NCBI RefSeq assembly: GCF_019455385.1
Contig: NZ_JACOFR010000012.1
Coordinates: forward strand, 124,001 to 188,000
From: Bradyrhizobium sp. BR 10289
GTDB taxonomy: Bacteria; Pseudomonadota; Alphaproteobacteria; Rhizobiales; Xanthobacteraceae
Reading direction: 5' to 3'
Length of the DNA: 64,000 nucleotides
Made by a program: the position numbers and the translations under genes. Positions 16,884-24,320 of this stretch are shown piece by piece (position 1 is the first letter of the stretch; every line of letters begins with the position of its first letter). Under the pieces are notes generated by a model. It was not told where the DNA came from. It saw only the letters and a program-made list of their open reading frames with translations, and searched no databases.

Positions 16884-17657
16884 ATGGACCTGATCGCCAA
16901 CCACATCTCCCACCGCTTCGGCGATCTCGCCGTGCTCGACGACGTCTCCTTCACCGTCGGCGCGGGCGAAGTGGTCGCGATCGTCGGTCCCTCCGGCTGC
17001 GGCAAGAGCACGCTGCTGTCGATCCTCGGCGGGCTGTTGCAGCCGACATCAGGCACGCCCGAGCTGCGTGGCGCGCCGCCGGCGGACAGCCTTAATCCGC
17101 TCACCTTCGTGTTCCAGGATTTTGCCTTGCTGCCCTGGGCGACGGTGGAGGAGAACGTCGAATTCCCGCTGCTGCACACGCAGCTTTCGGCCACGCAGCG
17201 CCGCGGGCTGGTCGACGACGCCTTGCGCCGCACCGGTCTGACCGATTTTCGCGCGACCTATCCCAAGCAGCTCTCCGGCGGCATGCGCCAGCGCGTCGGC
17301 ATTTCGCGCGCGCTTGCAGTGAGACCAGCGATCCTGCTGATGGACGAGCCGCTGTCCGCGCTGGATTCGCAAACGCGCGAGCTGTTGATGGAAGATTTCG
17401 TCCGCCTGCTCGCCGATGGCTGCATGGGCGCGGTCTATGTCACCCACAATCTCGAGGAAGCGGCCCGGCTCGCGGACCGCATCGTGGTGCTGTCGCGCCG
17501 GCCGGGCCGCATCCGCGAGGTGGTGGCGGTGCCGATGACGCGCACTGAGCGCGGCGAAGCCGCCGCGCGCGAAAAACTGCTCGCGCTGCAGAACCAGATC
17601 TGGTCGCTGATCCGCAACGAGGCGATCGATGCCGAGCGCGAGGTTCAGCATGCTTGA
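16884..17657 (+). CDS. ABC transporter ATP-binding protein (SsuB/TauB type)
   Basis: A 257-residue ATPase subunit with Walker A (GPSGCGKST), Q-loop (FVFQDFALLPW), signature LSGGMRQRVG, Walker B (ILLMDEPLSALD) and switch His (VTHNLEEA). It energises import with the permease whose ATG overlaps its stop by 8 bp. It belongs to the nitrate/sulfonate/taurine class, like the binding protein upstream. Confidence 0.9.
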   Translation: MDLIANHISHRFGDLAVLDDVSFTVGAGEVVAIVGPSGCGKSTLLSILGGLLQPTSGTPELRGAPPADSLNPLTFVFQDFALLPWATVEENVEFPLLHTQLSATQRRGLVDDALRRTGLTDFRATYPKQLSGGMRQRVGISRALAVRPAILLMDEPLSALDSQTRELLMEDFVRLLADGCMGAVYVTHNLEEAARLADRIVVLSRRPGRIREVVAVPMTRTERGEAAAREKLLALQNQIWSLIRNEAIDAEREVQHA

Positions 17658-18468
17658 TCGCGCTGGGCTACCGGCAAAGGACGAGACGACGCGGCGCGTC
17701 AGGTTTCGCGGCGCCGGCTTCGTGCCCGCGTCGAGCCGCTTCGGCGGCTGGATCGCGCTCGCCCTGGTCATCGCGATCTGGCAGGCGGCGGGCAGCGCAG
17801 GTCTCGTCAATCCGCTGTTTCTGCCGGCGCCGTCGGCGATCGTGCGCGCGATCTACGAGCTCGCGCTATCGGGTGCACTCTGGCAGCACCTGTCCGCATC
17901 GCTGCTGCGCATCGGCGTTGGCTGGATGCTGGGAACGGCGGCCGGCGTTGCCGTCGGCTTCGCCATCGGCCTGTCCAGGCTGGCGCGCAGCGTCGGCATC
18001 ACCTTCATCTCCGCGCTATTCCCGATCCCGAAAATCGCGCTGCTGCCGCTTTTGATCCTCTGGCTCGGGATCGGCGAAGAGCCGAAGATCGCGACCATTG
18101 CGCTCGGCGTGTTCTTCTCGACCGCGATCTCGGTCTATAGCGGCGTCGACGCGGTGCCGCGCAACCTGATCCGCATGGCGCAGAGTTTCAACGTCCCCTT
18201 CGCCACCATCGTGCGCAAGGTGATCTGGCCCGGCGCGCTGCCCGCCATTCTCGCCGGCTTCCGCATCACCGCCTCGGTGGCGCTGCTGCTCGTCGTCAGC
18301 GCCGAGATGATCGGCGCGCAATACGGCATCGGCGCCTTCGTGCTGCAGGCCGGCAATCTGATGCAGACCGATCAGCTGCTCGCGGGCGTGGTGATCCTGT
18401 CGGTGTTTGGATTGGCGGTCGGCAAGGTGATCGGCTGGCTGGAGATCAAGCTGCTGCACTGGCGGTAG
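17650..18468 (+). CDS. ABC transporter permease (SsuC/TauC type)
   Basis: A 272-residue membrane protein with about six hydrophobic helices and the cytoplasmic coupling loop VPRNLIRMAQSFNVPFATIVRKVIWPGALPAIL region, which matches the EAA loop of this class. The ATG at 17650 overlaps the end of the ATPase gene, so the two are coupled. It completes the ABC importer begun at 15688. Confidence 0.88.
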   Translation: MLDRAGLPAKDETTRRVRFRGAGFVPASSRFGGWIALALVIAIWQAAGSAGLVNPLFLPAPSAIVRAIYELALSGALWQHLSASLLRIGVGWMLGTAAGVAVGFAIGLSRLARSVGITFISALFPIPKIALLPLLILWLGIGEEPKIATIALGVFFSTAISVYSGVDAVPRNLIRMAQSFNVPFATIVRKVIWPGALPAILAGFRITASVALLLVVSAEMIGAQYGIGAFVLQAGNLMQTDQLLAGVVILSVFGLAVGKVIGWLEIKLLHWR

Positions 18469-18484
18469 CCACAGGCACCGCTGC

Positions 18485-18575
18485 CGTAGGGTGGGCAAAG
18501 CGAAACGTGCCCACGATCCCTTTATGAATCGCGAAGACGCGAGCACGGCGCAAGTGCGCCTTTGCCCACGCTACG
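18485..18575. repeat. Dispersed palindromic repeat, family E
   Basis: cgtagggtgggcaaag (18485-18500) and ctttgcccacgctacg (18560-18575) form imperfect inverted ends of a 91-bp element. An inner gtgccca copy is also present. It fills the gap between the convergent permease and gentisate dioxygenase genes. One copy in this window. Confidence 0.65.
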
Positions 18576-18587
18576 AAACTAGTCCCG

Positions 18588-19628
18588 TCACGCGTTCCCG
18601 CGATCCTCGCGAAACAGATCCAGCTTCTGCTGCACCGGGCGGTCCGAGAAGCTGAACAGCACCGCATCGTCATCCGCCTCGTGCGTGACCCATTGCCAGC
18701 TCGGCACCACGAACAGATCGCGTGGGCCCCATTCGAAGACGGCATCGCCGATGCGGCTGCGGCCCCTGCCTTCGATCGGGCAGAACACCGTCGCATCCGT
18801 CGACCGATAACGCGCGGTCGCAAACCCCTTCGGCAGCAGCTGGATGAAGGTGCCGATGGTCGGCATCGCGAAATCGCCGGTCTCGGGGTTGCTGAATTTC
18901 AGCTTCAGCCCGTGGCAGGCGTCCCATTCCTGGCTCGTCCTGGCTTTTTCCAGCGCCTCGCGGGTGTAGACATAGGGATAGCTGAAGATCGGCGATGTCT
19001 TCGAGGACCGCCTCACGTCGACCGGCAGCAGATTGTGGCCGTAGCGCGCAAAGCTGTCGCCCGCGGGCTTTGTGATCCTCTGCTGGTCTTCCTTCGCGCC
19101 TTCCGCAAACGAGCAGTCGAAAAACTGCACCAGCGGGATGTCGAGGCCGTCGAGCCAGAACATCGGCTGGTCGGTCTCGTTGGAATGATCGTGCCAGGTC
19201 ATCGACGGCGTGATGATGAAGTCACCGGGCTCCATCGCGGTGCGCTCGCCGTCGACGGCGGTGTGGGCGCCCTTGCCTTCGAGCACGAAACGCAGCGCCG
19301 ACTGGCTGTGCCGGTGCGCCGGCGCGACGTCGCCGGGCACCACCATCTGCACGCCGGCATAGAGCGAGGTCGTGATCTTGGACTGGCCGCGCAGGCCCGG
19401 ATTTTCCAGTACCAGCACGCGCCGCTCGGCTTCCTTGGCGGTGATCAGCTTGCCGGCCTCCGTCATGTAGTCGCGGATGGTGTCGAACTTCCACAGATGC
19501 GGGCGGCAGGCGCTTCTGGGCTCCGGCGTGATCAGATCGCTCATCACCGTCCACAGCGCGGTGAGATTCTCGCCGTCGATCTTCTTGTAGAACGCCTCGC
19601 GTTCCGGCGTCTTGGTCACGGCTTCCAT
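18588..19628 (-). CDS. gtdA: Gentisate 1,2-dioxygenase
   Basis: A 346-residue bicupin. The first cupin has the Fe(II) ligands in APAHRHSQSALRF (His105, His107) and ITPSMTWHDHSNE. The second, degenerate cupin spans roughly residues 250-325. The length and these motifs match gentisate dioxygenases, which open the gentisate ring between C1 and C2 to maleylpyruvate in the cytoplasm. The ATG at 19628 follows ggagcc. A good promoter (TTGACG, 16 bp, TATACT) lies in the 91-bp gap to the divergent isomerase gene. 1-hydroxy-2-naphthoate dioxygenase is the main alternative. Confidence 0.85.
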   Translation of the reverse strand: MEAVTKTPEREAFYKKIDGENLTALWTVMSDLITPEPRSACRPHLWKFDTIRDYMTEAGKLITAKEAERRVLVLENPGLRGQSKITTSLYAGVQMVVPGDVAPAHRHSQSALRFVLEGKGAHTAVDGERTAMEPGDFIITPSMTWHDHSNETDQPMFWLDGLDIPLVQFFDCSFAEGAKEDQQRITKPAGDSFARYGHNLLPVDVRRSSKTSPIFSYPYVYTREALEKARTSQEWDACHGLKLKFSNPETGDFAMPTIGTFIQLLPKGFATARYRSTDATVFCPIEGRGRSRIGDAVFEWGPRDLFVVPSWQWVTHEADDDAVLFSFSDRPVQQKLDLFREDRGNA

Positions 19629-19653
19629 GGGCGGCTCCCGTTCGTTTTGTTGA

Positions 19654-19686
19654 TTGACAGTATACTGACGATCTAGATAGCGTCAA
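19654..19686 (-). promoter_or_regulatory. gtdA promoter with candidate MarR operator
   Basis: On the minus strand TTGACG (19681-19686) and TATACT (19659-19664) are 16 bp apart, a good sigma-70 promoter for the dioxygenase gene. A 22-bp element across it (19655-19676) contains the palindrome agtatact and the block atctag. It recurs with two mismatches at 23823-23844 in front of the monooxygenase operon. The outer ttgac/gtcaa ends are inverted. Binding by the local MarR protein is inference. Confidence 0.6.
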
Positions 19687-19719
19687 CGTGACGAACAAGA
19701 ACGAAACGGGAGGGTTCCG

Positions 19720-20349
19720 ATGAAGCTGCACGGCTATTTCCGCTCCAGCGCCGCCTATCGCGTGCGGATCGCGCTGAACCTCAAGGGCCTCGGTGCCGAG
19801 CACCTGCCGCATCACCTTCGCAAGGGCGAGCAATGCGCGCCCGCCTATCTCGCCATCAATCCGCAGGGCCTGGTGCCCGCGCTGGAGGAGGGCGGTGAAG
19901 TTCTCACCCAATCGGTCGCCATCATCGAATGGCTCGACGAGACGCATCCCAATCCGCCGCTGCTGCCGAAGGATCCGCTGCGCCGCGCCAAGGTGCGGGC
20001 GTTCGCGCTGGCGATCGCCTGCGACACGCACCCCGTGCAGAATTTGAAGGTGCTGGCACGGCTGCGTGAACTTGGCCTCGCCGAAGAGAAGGTCCAGGAC
20101 TGGGCCGCCTGGGTCAATCGTGAGGGCCTGTCCGCCTGCGAGACGCTGATCAAGGACGAGACGGGGCCGTTCTGCTTCGGCGATGCGCCGACGCTCGCCG
20201 ATCTCTGCCTGGTGCCGCAGCTTGCGAACGCGCGCCGCTTCGGCGTCGACGTCTCGGCCTATCCACGCCTGCTCAAGGCCGAGGCCGCGGCGAAGGCGCT
20301 GCCGGCGTTCGCCAATGCCGCGCCGGAGAAGCAGCCCGATGCCGAGTAA
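19720..20349 (+). CDS. maiA: Maleylacetoacetate/maleylpyruvate isomerase (zeta GST)
   Basis: A 209-residue zeta-class glutathione S-transferase. The glutathione motif is FRSSAAYRVRIALN, then NPQGLVPAL and the TQSVAIIEWL helix. Zeta GSTs isomerise maleylacetoacetate or, next to gentisate dioxygenase, maleylpyruvate to fumarylpyruvate. The context favours maleylpyruvate. A strong site (acgggagg) precedes the ATG. Its stop overlaps the MarR start by 11 bp. The next enzyme, fumarylpyruvate hydrolase, is not in the window. Confidence 0.83.
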   Translation: MKLHGYFRSSAAYRVRIALNLKGLGAEHLPHHLRKGEQCAPAYLAINPQGLVPALEEGGEVLTQSVAIIEWLDETHPNPPLLPKDPLRRAKVRAFALAIACDTHPVQNLKVLARLRELGLAEEKVQDWAAWVNREGLSACETLIKDETGPFCFGDAPTLADLCLVPQLANARRFGVDVSAYPRLLKAEAAAKALPAFANAAPEKQPDAE

Positions 20350-20848
20350 GCCTGCTCCGATCACGATCGACGCCGTCTATGCCGCACCGGGCTATCTGTT
20401 CCGGCGCATGCAGCAGATCGCGGTGTCGATCTTCATGGAGGAGTGCAAGGCGTTCGACCTGACGCCGGTGCAATATGCGGCGCTGATCGCGATCCACACC
20501 CATCCCGGCATCGATGCGACGCGGCTGTCGGCGGTGATCGCCTTCGACCGCTCCACGCTCGGCAGCGTGATCGAGCGGCTGCAGGTCAAGGATTTCGTCG
20601 AGCGCAAGCCGGCCCCCGAGGACAAGCGGATCAAGCTGCTCTATCTGACCAAGTCAGGCGCAGCGATCCTGCGCGAGATCATTCCCGCCGTCGAACGTGC
20701 GCAGGCGCGCATGCTGGAGCCGCTCAAGCCCGCCGATCGCAAGACGCTCATGGGGCTTCTGACGCAGCTCGTCGATCTCAACAACGAGGCGTCAAGGGTG
20801 CCGCTGCGGGCCGAGGATGCGCTGGAGCATCTGGGGAAGGGCGGGTGA
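20339..20848 (+). CDS. MarR family transcriptional regulator
   Basis: A 169-residue MarR-type regulator with a winged helix at about residues 40-110 (LTPVQYAALIAIHTHPGIDATRLS, then DRSTLGSVIERLQVKDFVERKPAPEDKRIKLLYLT, the wing). MarR proteins are dimers that usually repress aromatic-acid genes and release on ligand binding. It is translated from a start inside the isomerase gene, so the two are one transcript. The shared element at 19655 and 23823 is the obvious operator candidate. Confidence 0.88.
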   Translation: MPSKPAPITIDAVYAAPGYLFRRMQQIAVSIFMEECKAFDLTPVQYAALIAIHTHPGIDATRLSAVIAFDRSTLGSVIERLQVKDFVERKPAPEDKRIKLLYLTKSGAAILREIIPAVERAQARMLEPLKPADRKTLMGLLTQLVDLNNEASRVPLRAEDALEHLGKGG

Positions 20849-20890
20849 GGGGAGTGCGTGGCCAAGGCACTGCCGTTGCAATTATGAAGG

Positions 20891-20992
20891 TGTCATTCCC
20901 CGCGAAGGCGGGGAATCCAGTACGCCGCGGCTTCTCGGTGAACTACTGTCGTCTCGGAGTACTGGATCGCCCGGTCGAGCCGGGCGACGACA
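20891..20992. repeat. Dispersed palindromic repeat, family C
   Basis: The element starts with the hairpin attccccgc-gaag-gcggggaat and ends with cgcccggtcgagccgggcg. The inner atccagtac and gtactggat pair across it. It occupies the gap between the convergent MarR and CoA-ligase genes. One copy in this window. Confidence 0.7.
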
Positions 20993-21017
20993 CCGGTTGT
21001 GTGACGAAACGATTGCC

Positions 21018-22631
21018 TCACATCCGCAACAACGCCTGCCGATCGATCTTCCCCGTGCCCGTCTTGGGCAGCTCGTCGATGAAGATCACCTCGCGCGGAT
21101 ATTTGTAGGGCAAGAGCTTGCCCTTCACATAGTCCTGGAGTCGCCGCGTCGCCTCGCTCCGGTCGGCGGCGCGGCTGTTCATCACCACCACCGCTTTCAG
21201 TGTCATGCGCCGATCCGGCAGCTCGGCCGCGAACACGGCGCATTCGCGGATATCTGGGTGGTCGGCGAGGCACAGCTCGACCTCGAGCGGATACACCCAC
21301 TGGCCGGAGATCTTGATCAGATCATCGGCGCGGCCGCGGAAGAAGTGGAAGCCGTCGCTATCCCTGACGAAGCGGTCGCCGGTGTAGATCCAGCCGCCCT
21401 CGCGAATGGTCTCGGCGGATTTGTCCGGCCTGTTCCAGTATAGCGGCGTGTTGGAATCGCCGCGCACCCACAAGATGCCCTCCTCGTTGTCGGCGACGTC
21501 GCGTCCGTCGCTGTCGCGCAAGCTCACCTCGTAGCCGGGCACGCGCAGGCCGGCGGCGCCGAGCTTCTTCTGCTCGGGCCGGTTGGACAGATAAATGTGC
21601 AGCACCTCGGTCGAGCCGAGGCCTTCGACGATCTCGAGCCCCGTGAGCGTCTTCCAGCCGTTGAAGACGTCCGCCGACAGCACTTCGGCCGCGGACAGCG
21701 CCATGCGCAGCGACGAAAAATTCGTCTTGCTCCCGCCTTCGGCCTTGGTGAGGGATGTGTAGAGCGTCGGCAGGCCGAAGAAGACCGTCGGCCTGTATTG
21801 CTCGATCGCCGCGAAGATCGCCGCGGGCTTGGGCTGGCCCGGCAGCAGCAGCGTCGCCGCGCCCGCCGAGAACGGGAAGGTGACGGAGTTGCCGAACCCA
21901 TAGGCGAAGAAAATCTTCGGCACGGAGAAGCAGATGTCGTCAGGTGTCAGCCTCAAGACGTTCTGCGCGAAGGCGAGCTCGCTATAGGCCATGTCGTGCT
22001 GCAGATGCACGATGCCCTTGGGCCGGCCGGTCGAGCCGGAGGAGTACATCCAGAACGCCATCTCGTTGCGGTCGGTGTCGGCCTCAGTGAGCTCGGCTGG
22101 AAATTCCCCAAGCCAGCTCGCCGCTCGAACCGCATGCGGCGCGGCGTGAGCGCCGATCTCGCCATTCACCACGATCAAGGTGCGCAGATCCGTGTCCTTG
22201 CAAGCCTCGGCGTTGAAACGCGCCACGAATTCGGCCTCAGTGACCGCAACGCTCGCACTGGAATCGGCGAGATAGAATTGCAGCAGATCCGGTGGTGTCA
22301 GCGTGTTGATGAGCAGCGGCACGAAGCCGGCGCGAACCGCGCCGAAGAAGGCGGCGGGATAGGCCGGCGTGTCGTCGAGGAACAGCAGCACGCGGTCGCC
22401 GCGCCTCAGGCCGAGCGAGGCGAAGCCATTGCCCCAGCGGCAAGCCTCCGCACAGAGCTCGGCATAGGTCCGCGTGCCCGCGGGCCCGATCAGCGCCAGC
22501 CTGTCGCCGCGGTCCTTAGCGAGATTCTCGAACAGCACGCGGCTGGCATTGTAGATTTGCGGAACGGCAAAGCCGATCTCGCGGGCGCCCGCGCTGTCGG
22601 CGGGCACCTGGTCGCTGATCTCATTGCTCAT
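21018..22631 (-). CDS. Benzoate-CoA ligase family aryl-CoA synthetase
   Basis: A 537-residue adenylate-forming ligase of the benzoate/hydroxybenzoate-CoA type. Motifs: MYSSGSTGRPKGIVH (P-loop), EGLGSTEVLHIY, TGDRFVRDSDGFHFFRGR, and KTGTGKIDRQAL with the C-terminal lysine. It would turn an aromatic acid into its CoA thioester. It is coupled to the flavin monooxygenase by a 4-bp stop-start overlap. Next to a gentisate dioxygenase, salicylate, 3-hydroxybenzoate or anthranilate are candidate substrates; none is proven. Confidence 0.82.
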   Translation of the reverse strand: MSNEISDQVPADSAGAREIGFAVPQIYNASRVLFENLAKDRGDRLALIGPAGTRTYAELCAEACRWGNGFASLGLRRGDRVLLFLDDTPAYPAAFFGAVRAGFVPLLINTLTPPDLLQFYLADSSASVAVTEAEFVARFNAEACKDTDLRTLIVVNGEIGAHAAPHAVRAASWLGEFPAELTEADTDRNEMAFWMYSSGSTGRPKGIVHLQHDMAYSELAFAQNVLRLTPDDICFSVPKIFFAYGFGNSVTFPFSAGAATLLLPGQPKPAAIFAAIEQYRPTVFFGLPTLYTSLTKAEGGSKTNFSSLRMALSAAEVLSADVFNGWKTLTGLEIVEGLGSTEVLHIYLSNRPEQKKLGAAGLRVPGYEVSLRDSDGRDVADNEEGILWVRGDSNTPLYWNRPDKSAETIREGGWIYTGDRFVRDSDGFHFFRGRADDLIKISGQWVYPLEVELCLADHPDIRECAVFAAELPDRRMTLKAVVVMNSRAADRSEATRRLQDYVKGKLLPYKYPREVIFIDELPKTGTGKIDRQALLRM

Positions 22632-23806
22632 GCCGTCGCCTCGCCGTCGGCGGTCCCGCCGTTGGCCGCGCCATCGTCGACGTGGTTCTTGGCGGCCTCA
22701 TAGCGCGCCATGAAGGCCGGCGACATATGGCGCAGGCGTGCGTCGTCGATGCGGCCGGAGCGGGTGATGTAGCTGTAGGCGAAGTCGATCGGATCGAGCT
22801 GCATGTGCTGGGCAAAATGTTCATACCAGAAGGCGCTGGTGCGAGCGGCGTTGACGAGCTTCTGCACCACCGGCTTGCGCGCGGCCTGGTAGCGATGCAG
22901 CGCGGTGGTTAGATGCGCATCGGATTCCAGCGCCTTGACCAGCGCGATCGCATCCTCGATCGCGAGCCGCGTGCCCGAGCCGATCGAGAAATGCGCCGAG
23001 TGCAGGGCATCGCCGATCAGCACCATGTTCTTGAACGACCAGTGCTCGTTCCAGATCCAGGGGAAATTGCGCCACACCGATTTGTTGGAGACGAGGCAGT
23101 GGCCGCCGAGCGTATCGGCAAACACCTCCTCGCAGACGCCCTTGGACTGCTCGACGTCCTTGTAGGCGAAGCCATAGGCCTGCCATGTCGCGTGATCGCA
23201 TTCGACCAGGAACGTGCTCATGGTCGGCGAGTAGCGGTAGTGATGGGCGTTGAAGGCGCCGCGGTCGGTCTTCACGAACGTCTGCGACAGCGTGTCGAAG
23301 CGTTTCGAGGTGCCGTACCAGACGAACTTGTTGGAGGAGTAGGACAGCGACGTGCCGAAATCGCCCTCATAGGTGCGCCGCACCAGCGAATTCAGCCCGT
23401 CGGCGGCGACGATCAGGTCGTAGCCGCCCAGCTGGTCGATCGTGTGGATCTGGGTGTCGAAGCGCGACGTGACGCCCGCATCGAGCGCGCGCTGCTGCAG
23501 GAACCTCAACAGCTCGAGCCGCCCGATCGAGGAGAAGCCGACACCGTCGATGGCGACGCTGTCGCCATGCAGATTCAGCGTGATGTTCTCCCAGCTCTCC
23601 ATATGCGGCGCGATCGCGTCGACCGTCTCGGGGTCGTCCGCGCGCAAAAATTCCAGCGCCTGGTCGGAGAACACGACGCCAAAACCCCAGGTCGCGTCGG
23701 CCGGGTTCTGTTCGAACAGGTCGACTTGATCCTCGGGGTGACGCTTCTTCCAGAGATAGGCGAAGTAGAGCCCACCGGGCCCCCCGCCAATCACGGCGAT
23801 CCGCAA
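22628..23806 (-). CDS. Class A FAD monooxygenase, aryl-CoA hydroxylase-like
   Basis: A 392-residue flavoprotein with the FAD motif AVIGGGPGGLYFAYLWKK, the NADPH/FAD DG motif LIVAADGLNSLVRR and the GD motif MVLIGDALHSAHFSIGSG. It resembles the monooxygenase half of 2-aminobenzoyl-CoA monooxygenase/reductase and salicylyl-CoA 5-hydroxylase. The partner ligase overlaps its stop by 4 bp, which supports a CoA-ester substrate. The start is TTG at 23806 behind agggagg. The product could be gentisyl-CoA, which after thioester cleavage would feed the dioxygenase at 18588. Confidence 0.8.
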   Translation of the reverse strand: MRIAVIGGGPGGLYFAYLWKKRHPEDQVDLFEQNPADATWGFGVVFSDQALEFLRADDPETVDAIAPHMESWENITLNLHGDSVAIDGVGFSSIGRLELLRFLQQRALDAGVTSRFDTQIHTIDQLGGYDLIVAADGLNSLVRRTYEGDFGTSLSYSSNKFVWYGTSKRFDTLSQTFVKTDRGAFNAHHYRYSPTMSTFLVECDHATWQAYGFAYKDVEQSKGVCEEVFADTLGGHCLVSNKSVWRNFPWIWNEHWSFKNMVLIGDALHSAHFSIGSGTRLAIEDAIALVKALESDAHLTTALHRYQAARKPVVQKLVNAARTSAFWYEHFAQHMQLDPIDFAYSYITRSGRIDDARLRHMSPAFMARYEAAKNHVDDGAANGGTADGEATA

Positions 23807-23822
23807 CGTCTGCCTCCCTAAC

Positions 23823-23844
23823 TGACAGTATACTTACTATCTAG
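23823..23844 (-). promoter_or_regulatory. Second copy of candidate MarR operator, monooxygenase promoter
   Basis: These 22 bp differ from 19655-19676 at only two positions, sharing tgacagtatact and atctag at the same spacing. On the minus strand TATACT (23827-23832) lies 20 bp before the TTG start of the monooxygenase, in the place of a -10 box. The -35 region is weak (ttagtc with a 17-bp spacer). Confidence 0.55.
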
Positions 23845-23963
23845 GGGTAGACTAATGCGCTCCGGCTTCCCACGCCAGCGGAATTATCGGCTCGGCATGG
23901 CACGCCAAAACCCACCTCCAGACGCACGCGTTGCGTGTATCCGAAGCAGTGACATTGCAAATC

Positions 23964-23990
23964 ATAGCCAAACCGCGCCGGCTTGGCTAT
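23964..23990 (-). terminator. Hairpin terminator after the 71-residue secreted protein
   Basis: On the minus strand a 12-bp stem with one G-U pair and a 3-nt loop (atagccaagccg / cggtttggctat) starts 8 bp after the stop of the small gene and is followed by gatttg. The T run is short, so termination is likely but not certain. Confidence 0.5.
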
Positions 23991-23997
23991 TCGCGCC

Positions 23998-24213
23998 TCA
24001 GACGCAGCGCTTGACGTAGACCCCGTCTACCAGCACGCGGGTACAGCGGACGACCGGAACCGGCTTGCGGACGACGACGGCCGCGTTCGGTCCGGCACAG
24101 CCGGCGCGATAGACGCCGCGGGCGCACACCACCGCATTGGCGTTGGTCGCCTCGAAAGTCATGGTTGCCGCGAAGGCGAGAAGTGCAGAAGCAACGAGCA
24201 GCAATGAACGCAT
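23998..24213 (-). CDS. Small secreted protein, unknown function
   Basis: A 71-residue protein with a signal peptide (MRSLLLVASALLAFAATM) and a short mature part containing VVCARGVYRAGCAGPNAAVVV and the ending VYVKRCV, four cysteines in all. ATG 24213 follows ccggagg. Proteins of this pattern are frequent in Bradyrhizobium and of unknown function. A hairpin lies directly downstream. Confidence 0.65.
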   Translation of the reverse strand: MRSLLLVASALLAFAATMTFEATNANAVVCARGVYRAGCAGPNAAVVVRKPVPVVRCTRVLVDGVYVKRCV

Positions 24214-24272
24214 GTTGTCCTCCGGTCTTGTTGTGATTGAAATCGATCGTGGCAAAAGGTCTGTCGCTACAA

Positions 24273-24296
24273 GCGCGCGAAAATTCATTCGCGCGC
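24273..24296 (-). terminator. Hairpin after the cysteine-rich repeat gene
   Basis: gcgcgcgaa and ttcgcgcgc form a 9-bp stem with a 6-nt loop, 24 bp downstream of the stop of the minus-strand gene at 24321 and before the next minus-strand gene. On the minus strand it is followed by ttgtag. Confidence 0.4.
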
Positions 24297-24320
24297 GCCG
24301 TTGGTGATGACCGCGCGGTC

